Positions 28,518 through 38,719 of a stretch of 64,000 bases of DNA are shown piece after piece. The position numbers and the translations under genes were made by a program. The notes beneath the pieces were generated by a model. It was not told where the DNA came from. It made no database searches and saw only the letters and a list, made by a program, of their open reading frames with translations. This stretch comes from Prolixibacteraceae bacterium (GTDB lineage Bacteria > Bacteroidota > Bacteroidia > Bacteroidales > Prolixibacteraceae), in contig CP081303.1 in assembly GCA_019720755.1 (NCBI GenBank), forward strand, positions 1,550,001-1,614,000, read 5' to 3'. Each line of letters opens with the position of its first letter. Within the stretch, counting starts at the first letter, position 1.

Positions 28518-29803
28518 GGTTCTTCCATGAATTGCGTATATGAACAAAAGACTGGTAAACATATTCTATAGTTATTTCTTATATAAAACGCTATAGACTA
28601 TGAATACCAGTAGTATATATCATTGTTTAGGATTACAAGACCAGCAATTATTATCCACATCCTATGTTGGAGATATCATCCAACTTAAAGTTAAAACAAA
28701 AAAAGACAAACTACGTTGTAGTCGCTGTAAAAGAATGCATGTTATTTGTTGTGGAGTTGTTGAACGTAGTTTCAAGGGGCCAATGATAGGCAAAAAGAAG
28801 TGCGTTATTATCATAGATGTTCAACGCCTTTATGCAAGAAATGCAAGATCGTACGTCAGGAACATTTAAGGTTTGCAAAAGAGCAGAAGTCCTATATTCG
28901 ATCTTTAGAGAAGATGGTTTTACTTCTCTCTTCTCATATGACGATTCAATCAATCAGTCGACTTTTAGACCTTAACTGGAATATTGTAAAAGATATCATT
29001 AAGTCTCACTTAAAATCAAAATATCATTCTCCTGGGCTAAAGGGGGTGAAACATATTGCTATCGATGAATTCGCAGTGAAGAAGGGGCATGTATATATGA
29101 CTTAGATAAAGGAGTCGTTTTACAAGTAGGAAAAGGTAAAGGTTCTGAGGCATTGGTTCCTTTTTGGAAACGAATAAAGATCAATAAAGTCCAAATAGAG
29201 TCTGTTGCCATTGATATGTCACCTGCCTATATTCTTTCAGTAAAAACCAATGCACCTAAAGCTACTATGGTATTTGACCATTTCCATATAATAAAGAAAC
29301 TAAATGAGACTATAAGTAAAATTAGAAGAGATCTTTACAACAAAGAGAAGGATAAGGTTATCAAGAAAAGTTTAAAAGGAAGTCGTTGGCTATTGTTAAA
29401 GAACCCAGAGAATCTCAACCTTGAGAAAGGGGAAGACTCAAGACTTGAAAAAGTATTAGAAACGAATACCACCTTGTTTTACGCATATTATTTGAAAGAA
29501 GAATTGAGGGAATTATGGAATCAAGATAATATTAGAGACGCTTCAAAATTACTTAAACAATGGATAGAAGAGGCAAATGAGACTGAAATCCCTCAGCTTA
29601 AGAAAATGGTAGAACTATTGACCAAACACAAAACAGGAATTCTAAATTGGTATAAGTGCAATATCTCCACGGGGCCTTTAGAAGGAATAAATAACAAGAT
29701 TAAAACCTTAAAAAGACAAGCATATGGCTATCGTGACTTAGATTTTTTTATGTTAAAAATAAAAGCAATGCATCAAGATATATACGCAAAATGTGGATGA
29801 ACC
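28518..29803. mobile_element. ISL3-type insertion sequence (degenerate), nested in IS66
   Basis: Imperfect terminal repeats are visible: the left end starts GGTTCTTCCATGAATTGCG and the right end, read inward on the other strand, starts GGTTCATCCACATTTTGCG. The element is about 1286 bp and holds one broken transposase gene. The left flank is IS66 tnpC, the right flank is a different IS66-type fragment, so the 8-bp duplication expected for this family is not present. Confidence 0.8.
28600..29800 (+). pseudogene. Broken ISL3-family transposase
   Basis: The parts add up to one ISL3 transposase. The N-terminus (28600 onward) has the zinc-finger pattern CSRCKRMHVICCG. At about 28795, at a run of five A before G, the frame moves to the piece holding HRCSTPLCKKCKIVRQEHL and IAIDEFAVKKGH with the first catalytic Asp. 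That frame stops at 29105, where a few bases are missing, and the rest (29110-29800) holds VAIDMSPAY, FDHFHIIKKLN and the terminal GPLEGINNKIKTLKRQAYGYRD. The first shift might be programmed, but the second gap makes the gene non-functional. Confidence 0.88.
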
Positions 29804-29819
29804 AGAAAACAATATTTAA

Positions 29820-30152
29820 AGAACAGCTTTTATTCTGTTGAAAAATGACGAGTATGACGATCAGCTAGATGAGATCAAGACATTACGGAGTCGATTAATT
29901 AAAAGGATTGATAGTGTGTTTACTTTCTTAGAGTATTACGAAGTTCCTTTTGACAACAATGCATCCGAAAGGTCAATACGTAATATTAAAATAAAACAAA
30001 AAGTATCTGCAGGTTATCGAACAGAAGAAGGAGCCCAAAGGTATGCCATGTTACGCTCTATTGTTGATACACTTAAAAAACAAGGAAAGAGTGTAGTGAG
30101 AATGATTGCTCATTGGTTATCTCAAAACCATCTTAAGGTCAGTTGGCAATAA
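29820..30152 (+). pseudogene. C-terminal fragment of a second IS66-type transposase
   Basis: About 110 codons remain, starting after an in-frame stop at 29817 with no proper start. The stretch VPFDNNASERSIRNIKIKQKVSAGYR followed by TEEGAQRYAMLRSIVDTLKKQG is the typical end of the IS66-type DDE domain, from a subgroup different from the other IS66 copies here. It is followed by a hairpin and sits between the ISL3 right end and the right end of IS66 copy 2. It is debris of a third element. Confidence 0.82.
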
Positions 30153-30181
30153 AATAATTTACACATTATGTATTTTCTGAA

Positions 30182-30205
30182 CCTCCATTCTTTAGCGAAT
30201 GGAGG
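30182..30205. terminator. Hairpin after IS66-type fragment
   Basis: CCTCCATTC pairs with GAATGGAGG around TTTAGC, 30 nt after the transposase stop. No T-run follows; it may be the terminator or end structure of the lost element. Confidence 0.45.
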
Positions 30206-30234
30206 CTAAACTATAAATGAACTTGAGTAGTTAC

Positions 30235-30349
30235 CTTCTATGAGATCAAACATCTGTGCTTTTTTACTCATCTATTTCTATTTTTGATTATGACTCAAAA
30301 GTAGAAGGCTGTAAATTAAAACACAAGATGTGAATAACCGAACGCTTAC
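30235..30349. mobile_element. IS66 copy 2, right end
   Basis: This 115-bp stretch matches the right end of copy 1 (9228-9342), including the start of tnpA and the terminal inverted repeat ending CGAACGCTTAC. With 27180-28517 it brackets the nested ISL3 and third element, but about 800 bp of the original IS66 are missing. Confidence 0.9.
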
Positions 30350-30910
30350 TTTAGGCCTATCTATTGCAGTAATGTATGTCATTATAATAAATTAAGTATT
30401 GCGAGAGGTTTTTTTAACATATATTAATTTATTATGTATTAATACTAATCTAATTGATTTAAGTGATTATATTTGTTGCTTTGAGAATAATTATATTATT
30501 AATTCGATTTCTAACCTTTCGATTAATAGTATATTTCTTTCATTTTAATGTTACTTATCGCACATGAATTGTGTTAATTATGTGTGTAAATAATTAATTG
30601 AAATATTGTAAAGAGCACATTCATTGTGTTTTATAGGATCGAATTGACTGTTGCGAAGAATAAAACTTGATTCTGTTATAAATTGAAAATAATCTAGTAA
30701 CATCTTTAAATTTTCATGTTGATATTTGTACTATAAATAAAAGTAGAACTAGAGTAGTGACCCAAGCAGATCAGAATCTGTACTATTCTATTTTAATGTT
30801 AATTATATTGTATGTATACATGATGATAAGAATAAGAGGTCATGTATATACTACATGTATTTACTAAATAAATAAGTTAATGTGCAATAAACGTATTTAA
30901 AACTAAATCT
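30350..30910. other. Long AT-rich leader region upstream of susC
   Basis: This 561-bp stretch has no supported coding frame and no strong hairpin that I can see. It presumably holds the promoter and a long untranslated leader of the susC/susD operon; no clear TAnnTTTG box stands out. The IS66 end immediately upstream may have displaced an original regulator. Confidence 0.45.
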
Positions 30911-33900
30911 ATGAAATTAAACAGTTTGTTGTTTATCTTGATGTTATTTTTTGTGACGACTACTTATGCCCAAAAGTTCAATGTAAAGGGAGTCGTTAAA
31001 GATGCAAAAACAGGAGAGACAATACCAGGGGTAAATGTTATAATCAAAGGGGAAAATACAGGTGGTATAACCAATATCGACGGAGTTTTTAATTTAAAAA
31101 CTAAGAGTCCTAGATCGACCTTGATTTTTTCATTTATTGGTTACAAAAAGAAAGTGGTTTTCTTAAAAGGTAGATCGAAATTGGAAGTGGAGATGACTAC
31201 TATGAGAACTGAACTTGATGAAACCGTTGTTATTGGTTATGGTTCTGTGAAGAAAAGTGATTTGTCTGGATCGGTAGCTTCTATTAAGAGTGATGATTTA
31301 AATAGTACACCGAATCCAGATGTCGTTTCTGCATTGCAAGGAAAAGTTGCAGGTGTTTTTATTGAGACCTCAGAAGGAGGTCCAGGTGCTAGTTTAAATG
31401 TGCGTATTCGTAGTGGAAGTTCAATTGGTGCAAATACAGCCCCATTATATGTAATTGATGGTTTTCCTGTGGATGATAATCCTGTGGGTGTCACAACGGG
31501 TATTTCTGGAAACGATAACATGAATCCTCTTGGAAACTTAGATCCAGCGACCATTGAGTCTGTAGAGGTTTTAAAAGATGCATCATCTACAGCAATTTAT
31601 GGTGCTAGAGGAGCGAATGGTGTTGTTTTGATTACGACAAAATCAGGTAAAGCGGGTAAAAATGATATTACTATCACAGCAAAGTATGGAACGCAACAGC
31701 TTGCTAATAGATTAAATCTTTGTAATTCTTTGCAACATGCTGAGTATTTATGGTATAAAAATAGACAGCAAGAACGATTTCCTACTGCAGAAGCATATCG
31801 CGATTCGATAAACCCAAAACATATCGACACAGATTGGCAAAATGAACTTTTTGGTGTTGGAACACTTCAGAATTATGGTGTTAACTTTTCTGGAGGTGTG
31901 AAGAAATATAGATATAATGCTTTTACTTCCTATTTTGAAAATACTGGTATTATTCCAAATAATGGTCTTAAGAGATATTTGGTAGACGCTAAATTGCAGA
32001 TGGAGTTTGGGAAACTTAATGTTTCTTTTATTCAGAAATCAAGTTATACTGAGACAAATGGAGTGGACACTAAAACGAATGGATCTTTGGTGAGTGCAGG
32101 TATCATAAGACAGGTTGTAAATGCATCTCCTTCAAAAAGTGTTACCTATTCACCAGAGGAAATGTTTAATGAGGATACTGGAGAAGAGAAATCGGACATT
32201 CGAAATCCATATATCTTTGTTTGGGATGTCACCAATAAAATTAAACTAATGCAGAACATTAGTAAGGTTTCTTTTAAATATAACTTTACTAAGCACTTCT
32301 ATTACAATTTAGATCTTGGAGGGTCTATAAATTACACAAAAGGTGATATTTACTATCCTTCCACTACTAAAATGGGCGCTGGTTCTCATGGTCGTGGTAT
32401 GATTAAAAATAATTTAAGTGTAAAAGGAGTTCAAACAAGTATTTTGAACTTTTCGAATACTTTCAATGGTAAGCACAGCCTTAATTTGATGGGAGCTTTC
32501 TCAACTGAAAAGTACTATTCGGAGTCTCAGCAGTTATCTAGTTCTAATTTTAGTATGGACGACTTGAATACTGCAAATATGTCTGTTGGAATGAAGCCTG
32601 GTAAACCTGGTTCAGGTAAGTCTGCAGGAGGTCTTATCTCTTATATTGGACGATTCAACTATGTGTATGATGATCGTTATATCTTGACTGGTTCAATGCG
32701 TGCCGATGGTGCTTCTCGTTTTGGAGCAGGCCATAAATGGGGATATTTCCCTTCTGGTGCTTTTGCTTGGCGTGTAAATCAAGAGAAGTTCTTGAAAGGA
32801 GTGAAGGTGTTGTCAAATTGGAAATTTCGTTTAAGTTATGGACATACAGGTAACCAAAGAGTGGGGAACTATGAATCTCTAACACGTACAGGATTTGATT
32901 CGTATTCTTTTGGTGGCAAAGTAGCAACATCATTGGTTGTAAATTCTATTGGAAACCCATATTTGAAGTGGCAAACTTCAGTGCAGTCTAACTTAGGAAT
33001 GGACTTAGGTTTCAATCGCAATAAGATTAGTTTTACTATTGATGTCTATAAAAAAGTAGGTAGAGATTTACTACAGAATATAGCAATGCCATATTCTACG
33101 GGGTTTAATAGTATGCGTAAGAATTTTGGTAGTGTAGAGAACCGAGGAATCGAATTTTCGATGAATACGGTTAATGTTTCTTCAAAGTTCTTTAAATGGA
33201 CAACTAATTTTAACATATCTAAGAATGAGAATATTATTAGGGAATTAGGACCAGGTCAAGATCATCTTTTAAGAGGAGTATATCTAGATAAGGTTAATGA
33301 GAAGTCTGGAGCCTTTTATGGTTTCAAGCAAGTTGGAATTATACAAAATGAAGAAGAACTTGCTATTTATAGACATGGAAAATTTCGTGCTAATATGATT
33401 GTTGGTCAACGTAAATTTGAAGACATTGATAGAAAAGGTAGTATTTATGCAGAAGATGGTACACCTATTAAGGTTGTAATTGATGATAAAGATCGTACAA
33501 CTGTAGGTAACAATCAAGCTAAATTCTATGGTGGATTATCTAATAGTTTTCGTTTTGGTAATCTTTCTATTGGTGTTCGTTTCCGTTTTAAATATGGTGG
33601 AGATGTTTACAATAAGTTGAATGAGAAGTTATTAGGTAATTGGATGCCTTCGGACAACAGATTAGTGTCAGTTCTAGATTTCTGGAGACCTGAAGTGAAA
33701 GATGAGAGTGGTGCTATAATAGATCCAGGTAATGTGAATAGTTTTCAACCAAATCCTATTGCTCGTGATTATAGAAATACGATTATTAATACTTTTATTG
33801 AAGATGGATCTTATGTAAGACTTTCATCAGTGAATATAGGTTATAATTTTTCTAAAAAGTTTCTTAGAAAGATAAAATTGAAAGGATTGAAGCTGTATGT

Positions 33901-34027
33901 GAAAGGGGATAATCTCTATACTTGGACTAAATATAGTGGATATGATCCAGAATTGTCCAATAGTATTGATAATGGGAATTATCCTAAATCAAAGAACTTT
34001 ACTGCAGGTCTAAGTATAAAATTTTAA
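30911..34027 (+). CDS. SusC/RagA-family TonB-dependent glycan transporter
   Basis: This 1038-residue outer-membrane receptor imports oligosaccharides using TonB energy. A signal peptide (MKLNSLLFILMLFFVTTTYAQ) is followed by a carboxypeptidase-D-like domain (residues 23-100, GVVKDAKTGETIPGVNVIIKG), the SusC signature ELDETVVIGYGSVKKSDLSGSV near residue 103, the plug with PLYVIDGFPVDD and SIEVLKDASSTAIYGARGANGV type motif, then a 22-strand barrel ending in GLSIKF. It starts the operon, with susD 12 nt downstream. The nearby sulfatase and fucosidase genes suggest that the substrate is a sulfated fucose-containing glycan. Confidence 0.97.
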   Translation: MKLNSLLFILMLFFVTTTYAQKFNVKGVVKDAKTGETIPGVNVIIKGENTGGITNIDGVFNLKTKSPRSTLIFSFIGYKKKVVFLKGRSKLEVEMTTMRTELDETVVIGYGSVKKSDLSGSVASIKSDDLNSTPNPDVVSALQGKVAGVFIETSEGGPGASLNVRIRSGSSIGANTAPLYVIDGFPVDDNPVGVTTGISGNDNMNPLGNLDPATIESVEVLKDASSTAIYGARGANGVVLITTKSGKAGKNDITITAKYGTQQLANRLNLCNSLQHAEYLWYKNRQQERFPTAEAYRDSINPKHIDTDWQNELFGVGTLQNYGVNFSGGVKKYRYNAFTSYFENTGIIPNNGLKRYLVDAKLQMEFGKLNVSFIQKSSYTETNGVDTKTNGSLVSAGIIRQVVNASPSKSVTYSPEEMFNEDTGEEKSDIRNPYIFVWDVTNKIKLMQNISKVSFKYNFTKHFYYNLDLGGSINYTKGDIYYPSTTKMGAGSHGRGMIKNNLSVKGVQTSILNFSNTFNGKHSLNLMGAFSTEKYYSESQQLSSSNFSMDDLNTANMSVGMKPGKPGSGKSAGGLISYIGRFNYVYDDRYILTGSMRADGASRFGAGHKWGYFPSGAFAWRVNQEKFLKGVKVLSNWKFRLSYGHTGNQRVGNYESLTRTGFDSYSFGGKVATSLVVNSIGNPYLKWQTSVQSNLGMDLGFNRNKISFTIDVYKKVGRDLLQNIAMPYSTGFNSMRKNFGSVENRGIEFSMNTVNVSSKFFKWTTNFNISKNENIIRELGPGQDHLLRGVYLDKVNEKSGAFYGFKQVGIIQNEEELAIYRHGKFRANMIVGQRKFEDIDRKGSIYAEDGTPIKVVIDDKDRTTVGNNQAKFYGGLSNSFRFGNLSIGVRFRFKYGGDVYNKLNEKLLGNWMPSDNRLVSVLDFWRPEVKDESGAIIDPGNVNSFQPNPIARDYRNTIINTFIEDGSYVRLSSVNIGYNFSKKFLRKIKLKGLKLYVKGDNLYTWTKYSGYDPELSNSIDNGNYPKSKNFTAGLSIKF

Positions 34028-34039
34028 TAGAAGACAGAC

Positions 34040-35782
34040 ATGAAATATATTTATATAGTACTCCTCTTTTTGTTTCTATCCTCATGTAATTCATTGCTTG
34101 AGGAAAATCCTGAGTCATTTATTAATCCTGACACATACTTTAATAATGCCGAACAAGCATTGACATCTGTAAATGGTGTTTATGCAGCAATGTTGAATCG
34201 AAGCAATAGTCCGTTTATGGATCTTCACCTGAAGAAGGATATTGGGACTTCTGTATCTGCTGCTAGGTCTAATAATGAGACGTTAAATATCTATTCTTTT
34301 ACTTCTAGTGCTAGAGATATAAAAGAGATCTATCGTGGTTATTATTTAGCAATAGAGAGAGCTAACTGTACAATTAATAGGATTTCAAAGATGGATCCTG
34401 AGGTGACTCATATTAAAGAGCCACTTCAAAATAGACTTTTATCAGAGGCAAAGTTCATAAGAGCTTATAGTTATTTTGGATTGGTGCGTCTATATGGCGC
34501 GGTACCGTTAAATGTTACAGAAGTGAGATATGATGATAATTTTCAGATGTCTCGTAACTCGGTTGCTGAAGTCTATAAGCAAATTATCGAGGATCTTGAG
34601 TTTGCATCAGAATGGTTGTATTTTAAGACAGGATCATCGCTATCTCCTAGCTATGGTGTCGATGATGTCGGTCGTGTTTCAAGATGTGCTGCAAATGGGT
34701 TGTTAGCAAAAGTTTATTTAACTGCTGCATCCATGAAGAGACATTCTCATATGTCAGAGGCTTGGAATCTAACAATGAATAGTTATGATTGGGTTGACGA
34801 ATTATTATACTATCAAAAGGCAAAAGAGTATGGTGAAAAAGTAGTTGGATTTGCTCATGATGGAGCGAACGTGGGGTTAGAAGACGATGTTGTTGCTCCT
34901 TTCTATTATTCAAATGAGAATAATAAGGAGTCGTTATTTGAGTTGCAATTAATCGAGGAGACTGGTTATAAAGGTCTTTCTGCAGGTTCGATGTCTGGTA
35001 TATTTGGAAATTCATCGAAGCCTACTTCGGGAAAATATAGGATAACTTTGGCAAATGGATTTATTGAATCATTTATTCAAAATTACACTTCAGATGATTT
35101 AGATTATACTAATAGTGATCCTCGTATGGTTGCTTTCTTAAATGTTTATCTTTGGAAGGGTAAGAACCCAAAATATATTAATCTAATAGAACCGAATAAG
35201 TTCTCTTTTGTAAAATATAAAACAACTGCTCGTTGTTTTTTTGAACACGATCAAAATCAAGTTTTATTAAGATATGCAGATATCTTGTTGGTATTGGCAG
35301 AAGCTAATAATGAACTAGGAGATCAAGCTTCGGCAGCAAAGTATGTAAATATAATTCGTGCTCGTGCTCGTAGAGGCTCTACAATCTCGAAAGATATGGA
35401 CGCACCTATTGGGGTGAATTATCCTGAATCGAGTCAGCCAGAAGATGTATTGACTAGTTTAACTCAAGAAGAGATGCTAGAAGTAGTATACCAAGAGCGT
35501 AAATGGGAGCTTTGTTATGAGGGACAGACACGTTTTGATGCCGTTAGAATGGGACGTCTAGTAAGTGAAATTAAAGCACAGCATTTGTATAAAAAACCAT
35601 CTAAAAAGTCGGCTAAGTTTACTTATTTTCAGCAACGTGCACAAGGTATTAGTGCAGTGTTTGATCCTAAAAAAATAACTCCAGGAGCAGAAAATATTAG
35701 ACAGCATCATATCCTATTTCCCATCCCGATGGATGAGCTAAATAGAAATATTGGAATTGTATCCCAAAATGTAGGATATTAA
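34040..35782 (+). CDS. SusD/RagB-family glycan-binding lipoprotein
   Basis: This 580-residue surface lipoprotein forms the lid of the SusC pore and binds glycan. It has a lipobox (FLFLSSC, Cys at residue 16), the typical N-terminal motif EENPESFINPDTYFNNAEQALTSVNGVY, the TPR region with RAYSYFGLVRLYGAVPLN, and the C-terminal family block LRYADILLVLAEANNELG … YQERKWELCYEGQTRFDAVRMG. The end DELNRNIGIVSQNVGY is standard. It follows susC by 12 nt, so the two are co-translated. No hybrid sensor or anti-sigma regulator is present in the window. Confidence 0.97.
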   Translation: MKYIYIVLLFLFLSSCNSLLEENPESFINPDTYFNNAEQALTSVNGVYAAMLNRSNSPFMDLHLKKDIGTSVSAARSNNETLNIYSFTSSARDIKEIYRGYYLAIERANCTINRISKMDPEVTHIKEPLQNRLLSEAKFIRAYSYFGLVRLYGAVPLNVTEVRYDDNFQMSRNSVAEVYKQIIEDLEFASEWLYFKTGSSLSPSYGVDDVGRVSRCAANGLLAKVYLTAASMKRHSHMSEAWNLTMNSYDWVDELLYYQKAKEYGEKVVGFAHDGANVGLEDDVVAPFYYSNENNKESLFELQLIEETGYKGLSAGSMSGIFGNSSKPTSGKYRITLANGFIESFIQNYTSDDLDYTNSDPRMVAFLNVYLWKGKNPKYINLIEPNKFSFVKYKTTARCFFEHDQNQVLLRYADILLVLAEANNELGDQASAAKYVNIIRARARRGSTISKDMDAPIGVNYPESSQPEDVLTSLTQEEMLEVVYQERKWELCYEGQTRFDAVRMGRLVSEIKAQHLYKKPSKKSAKFTYFQQRAQGISAVFDPKKITPGAENIRQHHILFPIPMDELNRNIGIVSQNVGY

Positions 35783-35946
35783 TTAAGATTCTATCTTTTC
35801 TAAAACAGATACAGTTGATTTGTTTTTTTTAAGGAGATAGATGTTAAACTTTAGAGTAGTTATTAATACTCTCTTTCTCATTAACTGGGGAAGAGAGTGT
35901 TTTTGTTTAAGTAATTGCTTATTTATTTAATGTAAATAGTCTAAGA

Positions 35947-36207
35947 GTGTTAAAAATAGAGAGAGTATTCTGTTGTGACAAAAGTGTGAAAGTGATTAGT
36001 TATTTGCAATTTATCAGTTCTCAATCTTATTTTGGTAGTGATAATATTACTATCTATACCATATTTGATCTCAGTGGTAGGGCGGTTTATACATTTCGTA
36101 ATGATCTCTGTAAAGATAAATTATTTCCGTTAATTGAAGATGGAATTTATGTTATTCGAAACCATAGAACAGGATTATTGAAGCCTTTTGTATTTCTGCA
36201 TCATTGA
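35947..36207 (+). pseudogene. Possible orphan T9SS C-terminal sorting domain fragment
   Basis: This 86-codon frame opens with GTG and has no signal peptide. Its second half (ITIYTIFDLSGRAVYTF … IEDGIYVIRNHRTG, then FVF) has the pattern of type IX secretion C-terminal sorting domains, which end large secreted proteins rather than stand alone. It therefore looks like the 3' remnant of a deleted secreted protein, perhaps a glycan-active enzyme of the locus. It lies 165 nt after susD. A real small protein cannot be excluded. Confidence 0.5.
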
Positions 36208-36248
36208 TTTTTTTGTCTGTATTTGATTTGCTATCCATTAAATATCCC

Positions 36249-36281
36249 ATACTGTTATATTAACATGAAATATAACAGTAT
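36249..36281. terminator. Perfect 13-bp hairpin in the susD-GH141 gap
   Basis: ATACTGTTATATT pairs exactly with AATATAACAGTAT around a 7-nt loop, about 40 nt after the sorting-domain fragment. It could end transcription or serve as an operator. Confidence 0.45.
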
Positions 36282-36493
36282 ATCACTCCAAATGTAACAT
36301 TGGTTTATAATGGGATAGAGATGTCATTGCCCATTATCTGTTAAAGGATGATATAATTATTTACATGATCATATTTTGATTAATTTGGTACTTAATGTGC
36401 AATTTGTACTAATGTCACATTGAATATCTCCTTACTTTTCCATTGTAAATATCCGTGGATAATTTTGAATTAGGATAACATAAATAGAGTACA

Positions 36494-38719
36494 ATGAGAA
36501 ATAATTTATTGTTAGCTATTGCGATGATATTGTATATCTCCGTTAGCGCTAAAAAAGAGATTTTTGTCTCACCTAAGGGAAGCGACAAAGGAAATGGGAG
36601 TATTGAAGCCCCTTTTAAAACTATAGGAAGAGCCTCAATGAAAGTGAAGCAGTTCGTTCACAAAAATAGTTCTGAAGATATTATTGTTTATCTACGAGAA
36701 GGTCGTCATCAATTAAATAAGACGCTCGTATTGGGATTGCCGCACACACTTAAAAATGGACATAAACTGACGTTCGAATCTTATAAAGATGAAGATGTGG
36801 TTTTGTCTTCAGGTCTTCCAATAAGAAAGTGGAAAAAGGTAAAGAGATACCCTAAAGGAACACCTTCTGCGGCAAAGGGACACCTTTATGAGGCGGTAAT
36901 GCCTCGAGGTTTGAAATCATTCAGGACACTTTATGACGGTAATTCAAGGTTGGTGAGAGCAAAAAGTAAGAAGTTCCAGATGCCAAGAAATGAAAAGATT
37001 CGTCGTGCTGATAGTCAAAATGCTTATTATAATAGAGATCGGATTCATCTTCGCATGTTCCCTTTTACTGATCAAATAAAAGATTGGTCAAACTTGTCTG
37101 ACGTGGAAGTGTTTTTCAATCCAGTACCATGGAATATCAACATCATTCAACTAGAGTCTGTTGATATGAAGAACAAAATTGCCTATCTAGCATTTGAAGC
37201 CAATGCTTTACCATTTTCTAGTGGTTCTCATCGTTTTGGTTGGGTTGAGAATGTAATTGATTATCTAGATAAACCAGGAGAGTGGTGTGTGAACACCAAA
37301 AGTAGAAAAATATATTATTGGCCTGAATCTGGAACCCCTTCAAAAACAATATATGCACCACAGTTAATGGAGCTTGTTAGAGTGGAAGGGAAGATTCATT
37401 ATGATCTACTTAAAGACACACCAGCTAAAAATATTCAATTTAAAGGTCTTACATTTAGTCATGCTGATCGTACAGTGTGGTATAAGAATCGTAAAGGATG
37501 GGGCATCCAGCATGATTGGGATACATTTGATTATGGTAATGCTATGTTGCGCTTTCGTGGTGCAGAGGCTTGTTTGGTTGAGAACTGTCACTTTACAAAT
37601 TCTGGAGGAAGTGCTATTCGTTTAGATCTTTATGCACAAAAAATTAAGATACAGAAGAATCTTATCGATCATGTAGGTCATATGGGTATACTTCTTGCTG
37701 GATATGGTCCTGGAATAAAAGATGTGAATAAGAATAATGTGATTCAAAATAATATTATTCACCATTGTGGAGAAATTGTATATCATGGACATGCAATTTT
37801 CGCGTGGCAGAGTGGTAGCAATATTATTGCAAATAATTATATTCACGACGTGCCTCGTAAAGCCGTTGGTATTTGTGGTGTTCGATGTCAAATTTTGATG
37901 AAAGATGAGTGTAACTTTGATGAAGCTTCGAGAACGATACGCTGGAGTGAGGTAATTCCTAATATTGATAGTACAAAGAGTATTATTCAACGTTATGCTC
38001 CATTTCTTCATGCTCGCAATAATATTATTGAGAATAATAGAGTGGAAAGAACGATGTTAAAACTGAGTGATGGCTCTAGTATTAATGTTTCTGGAGCAGG
38101 TCTTGGCAATGTGGTGAGACATAATTATTTGTATGATATTCCATATGTAGGTATTCGTAACGATGATTGGCAAGATGGTACAACTATTCGAAACAATCTA
38201 TTGGTTAACGTAAGAAGAATTGGGATTATCCATAAAGGAATTAATACCGTTGAGAATAATATCATGATAAATTGTGCTAAGGGAATCCATTTTAGAGCTT
38301 ATCCACAACAATTCTTTGAGCCAGAGTCTTCAATCTCACATAATATCTTCTATAATACATCAAAGGACTATGTCCCCAATACCACTTTTAAATGGGGGAA
38401 TATGTTTGTACATAAAGCAGGGAAAAAGCCAATTCCTTACGAGTATCAGATGGATTATAACTGTTATTTCTGGCCTGGTGCAAAAGCAGATCTTGAAGAT
38501 AAGCGTAAGAATGGTATCGAAGCACATGCTGTAATCATGGATCCTAAGTTTAAAGATATCAAGCATTTTGATTATAGAATTTGTAATAAGAAATTGATTC
38601 AAGCAATTGACTTCAAGCCTTTTGATGTGACAATGTCCAGCTTTGGTGTAAACAAAGACTACCCAAAGAATTTTTTTTTGATGAATGAAAAAGCATTGGC
38701 TGATGAAAAATATGAATAA
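36494..38719 (+). CDS. Secreted right-handed beta-helix protein, GH141-like
   Basis: This 741-residue protein has a short signal peptide (MRNNLLLAIAMILYISVSA) and begins with FVSPKGSDKGNGSIEAPFKTIGRA, the common start of secreted parallel beta-helix glycan enzymes. Residues about 100-310 form a beta-sandwich insert, and from 315 repeated turns with N-N-I and E-N-N patterns (NNIIHHCGEIVYHGHAIF, NNYIHDVPRKAVGI) build the helix. The layout resembles GH141, a family that includes alpha-L-fucosidases, and the neighbouring sulfatase and GH29 genes fit this. A polysaccharide lyase or other beta-helix enzyme is possible; catalytic residues cannot be assigned by eye. Confidence 0.75.
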   Translation: MRNNLLLAIAMILYISVSAKKEIFVSPKGSDKGNGSIEAPFKTIGRASMKVKQFVHKNSSEDIIVYLREGRHQLNKTLVLGLPHTLKNGHKLTFESYKDEDVVLSSGLPIRKWKKVKRYPKGTPSAAKGHLYEAVMPRGLKSFRTLYDGNSRLVRAKSKKFQMPRNEKIRRADSQNAYYNRDRIHLRMFPFTDQIKDWSNLSDVEVFFNPVPWNINIIQLESVDMKNKIAYLAFEANALPFSSGSHRFGWVENVIDYLDKPGEWCVNTKSRKIYYWPESGTPSKTIYAPQLMELVRVEGKIHYDLLKDTPAKNIQFKGLTFSHADRTVWYKNRKGWGIQHDWDTFDYGNAMLRFRGAEACLVENCHFTNSGGSAIRLDLYAQKIKIQKNLIDHVGHMGILLAGYGPGIKDVNKNNVIQNNIIHHCGEIVYHGHAIFAWQSGSNIIANNYIHDVPRKAVGICGVRCQILMKDECNFDEASRTIRWSEVIPNIDSTKSIIQRYAPFLHARNNIIENNRVERTMLKLSDGSSINVSGAGLGNVVRHNYLYDIPYVGIRNDDWQDGTTIRNNLLVNVRRIGIIHKGINTVENNIMINCAKGIHFRAYPQQFFEPESSISHNIFYNTSKDYVPNTTFKWGNMFVHKAGKKPIPYEYQMDYNCYFWPGAKADLEDKRKNGIEAHAVIMDPKFKDIKHFDYRICNKKLIQAIDFKPFDVTMSSFGVNKDYPKNFFLMNEKALADEKYE

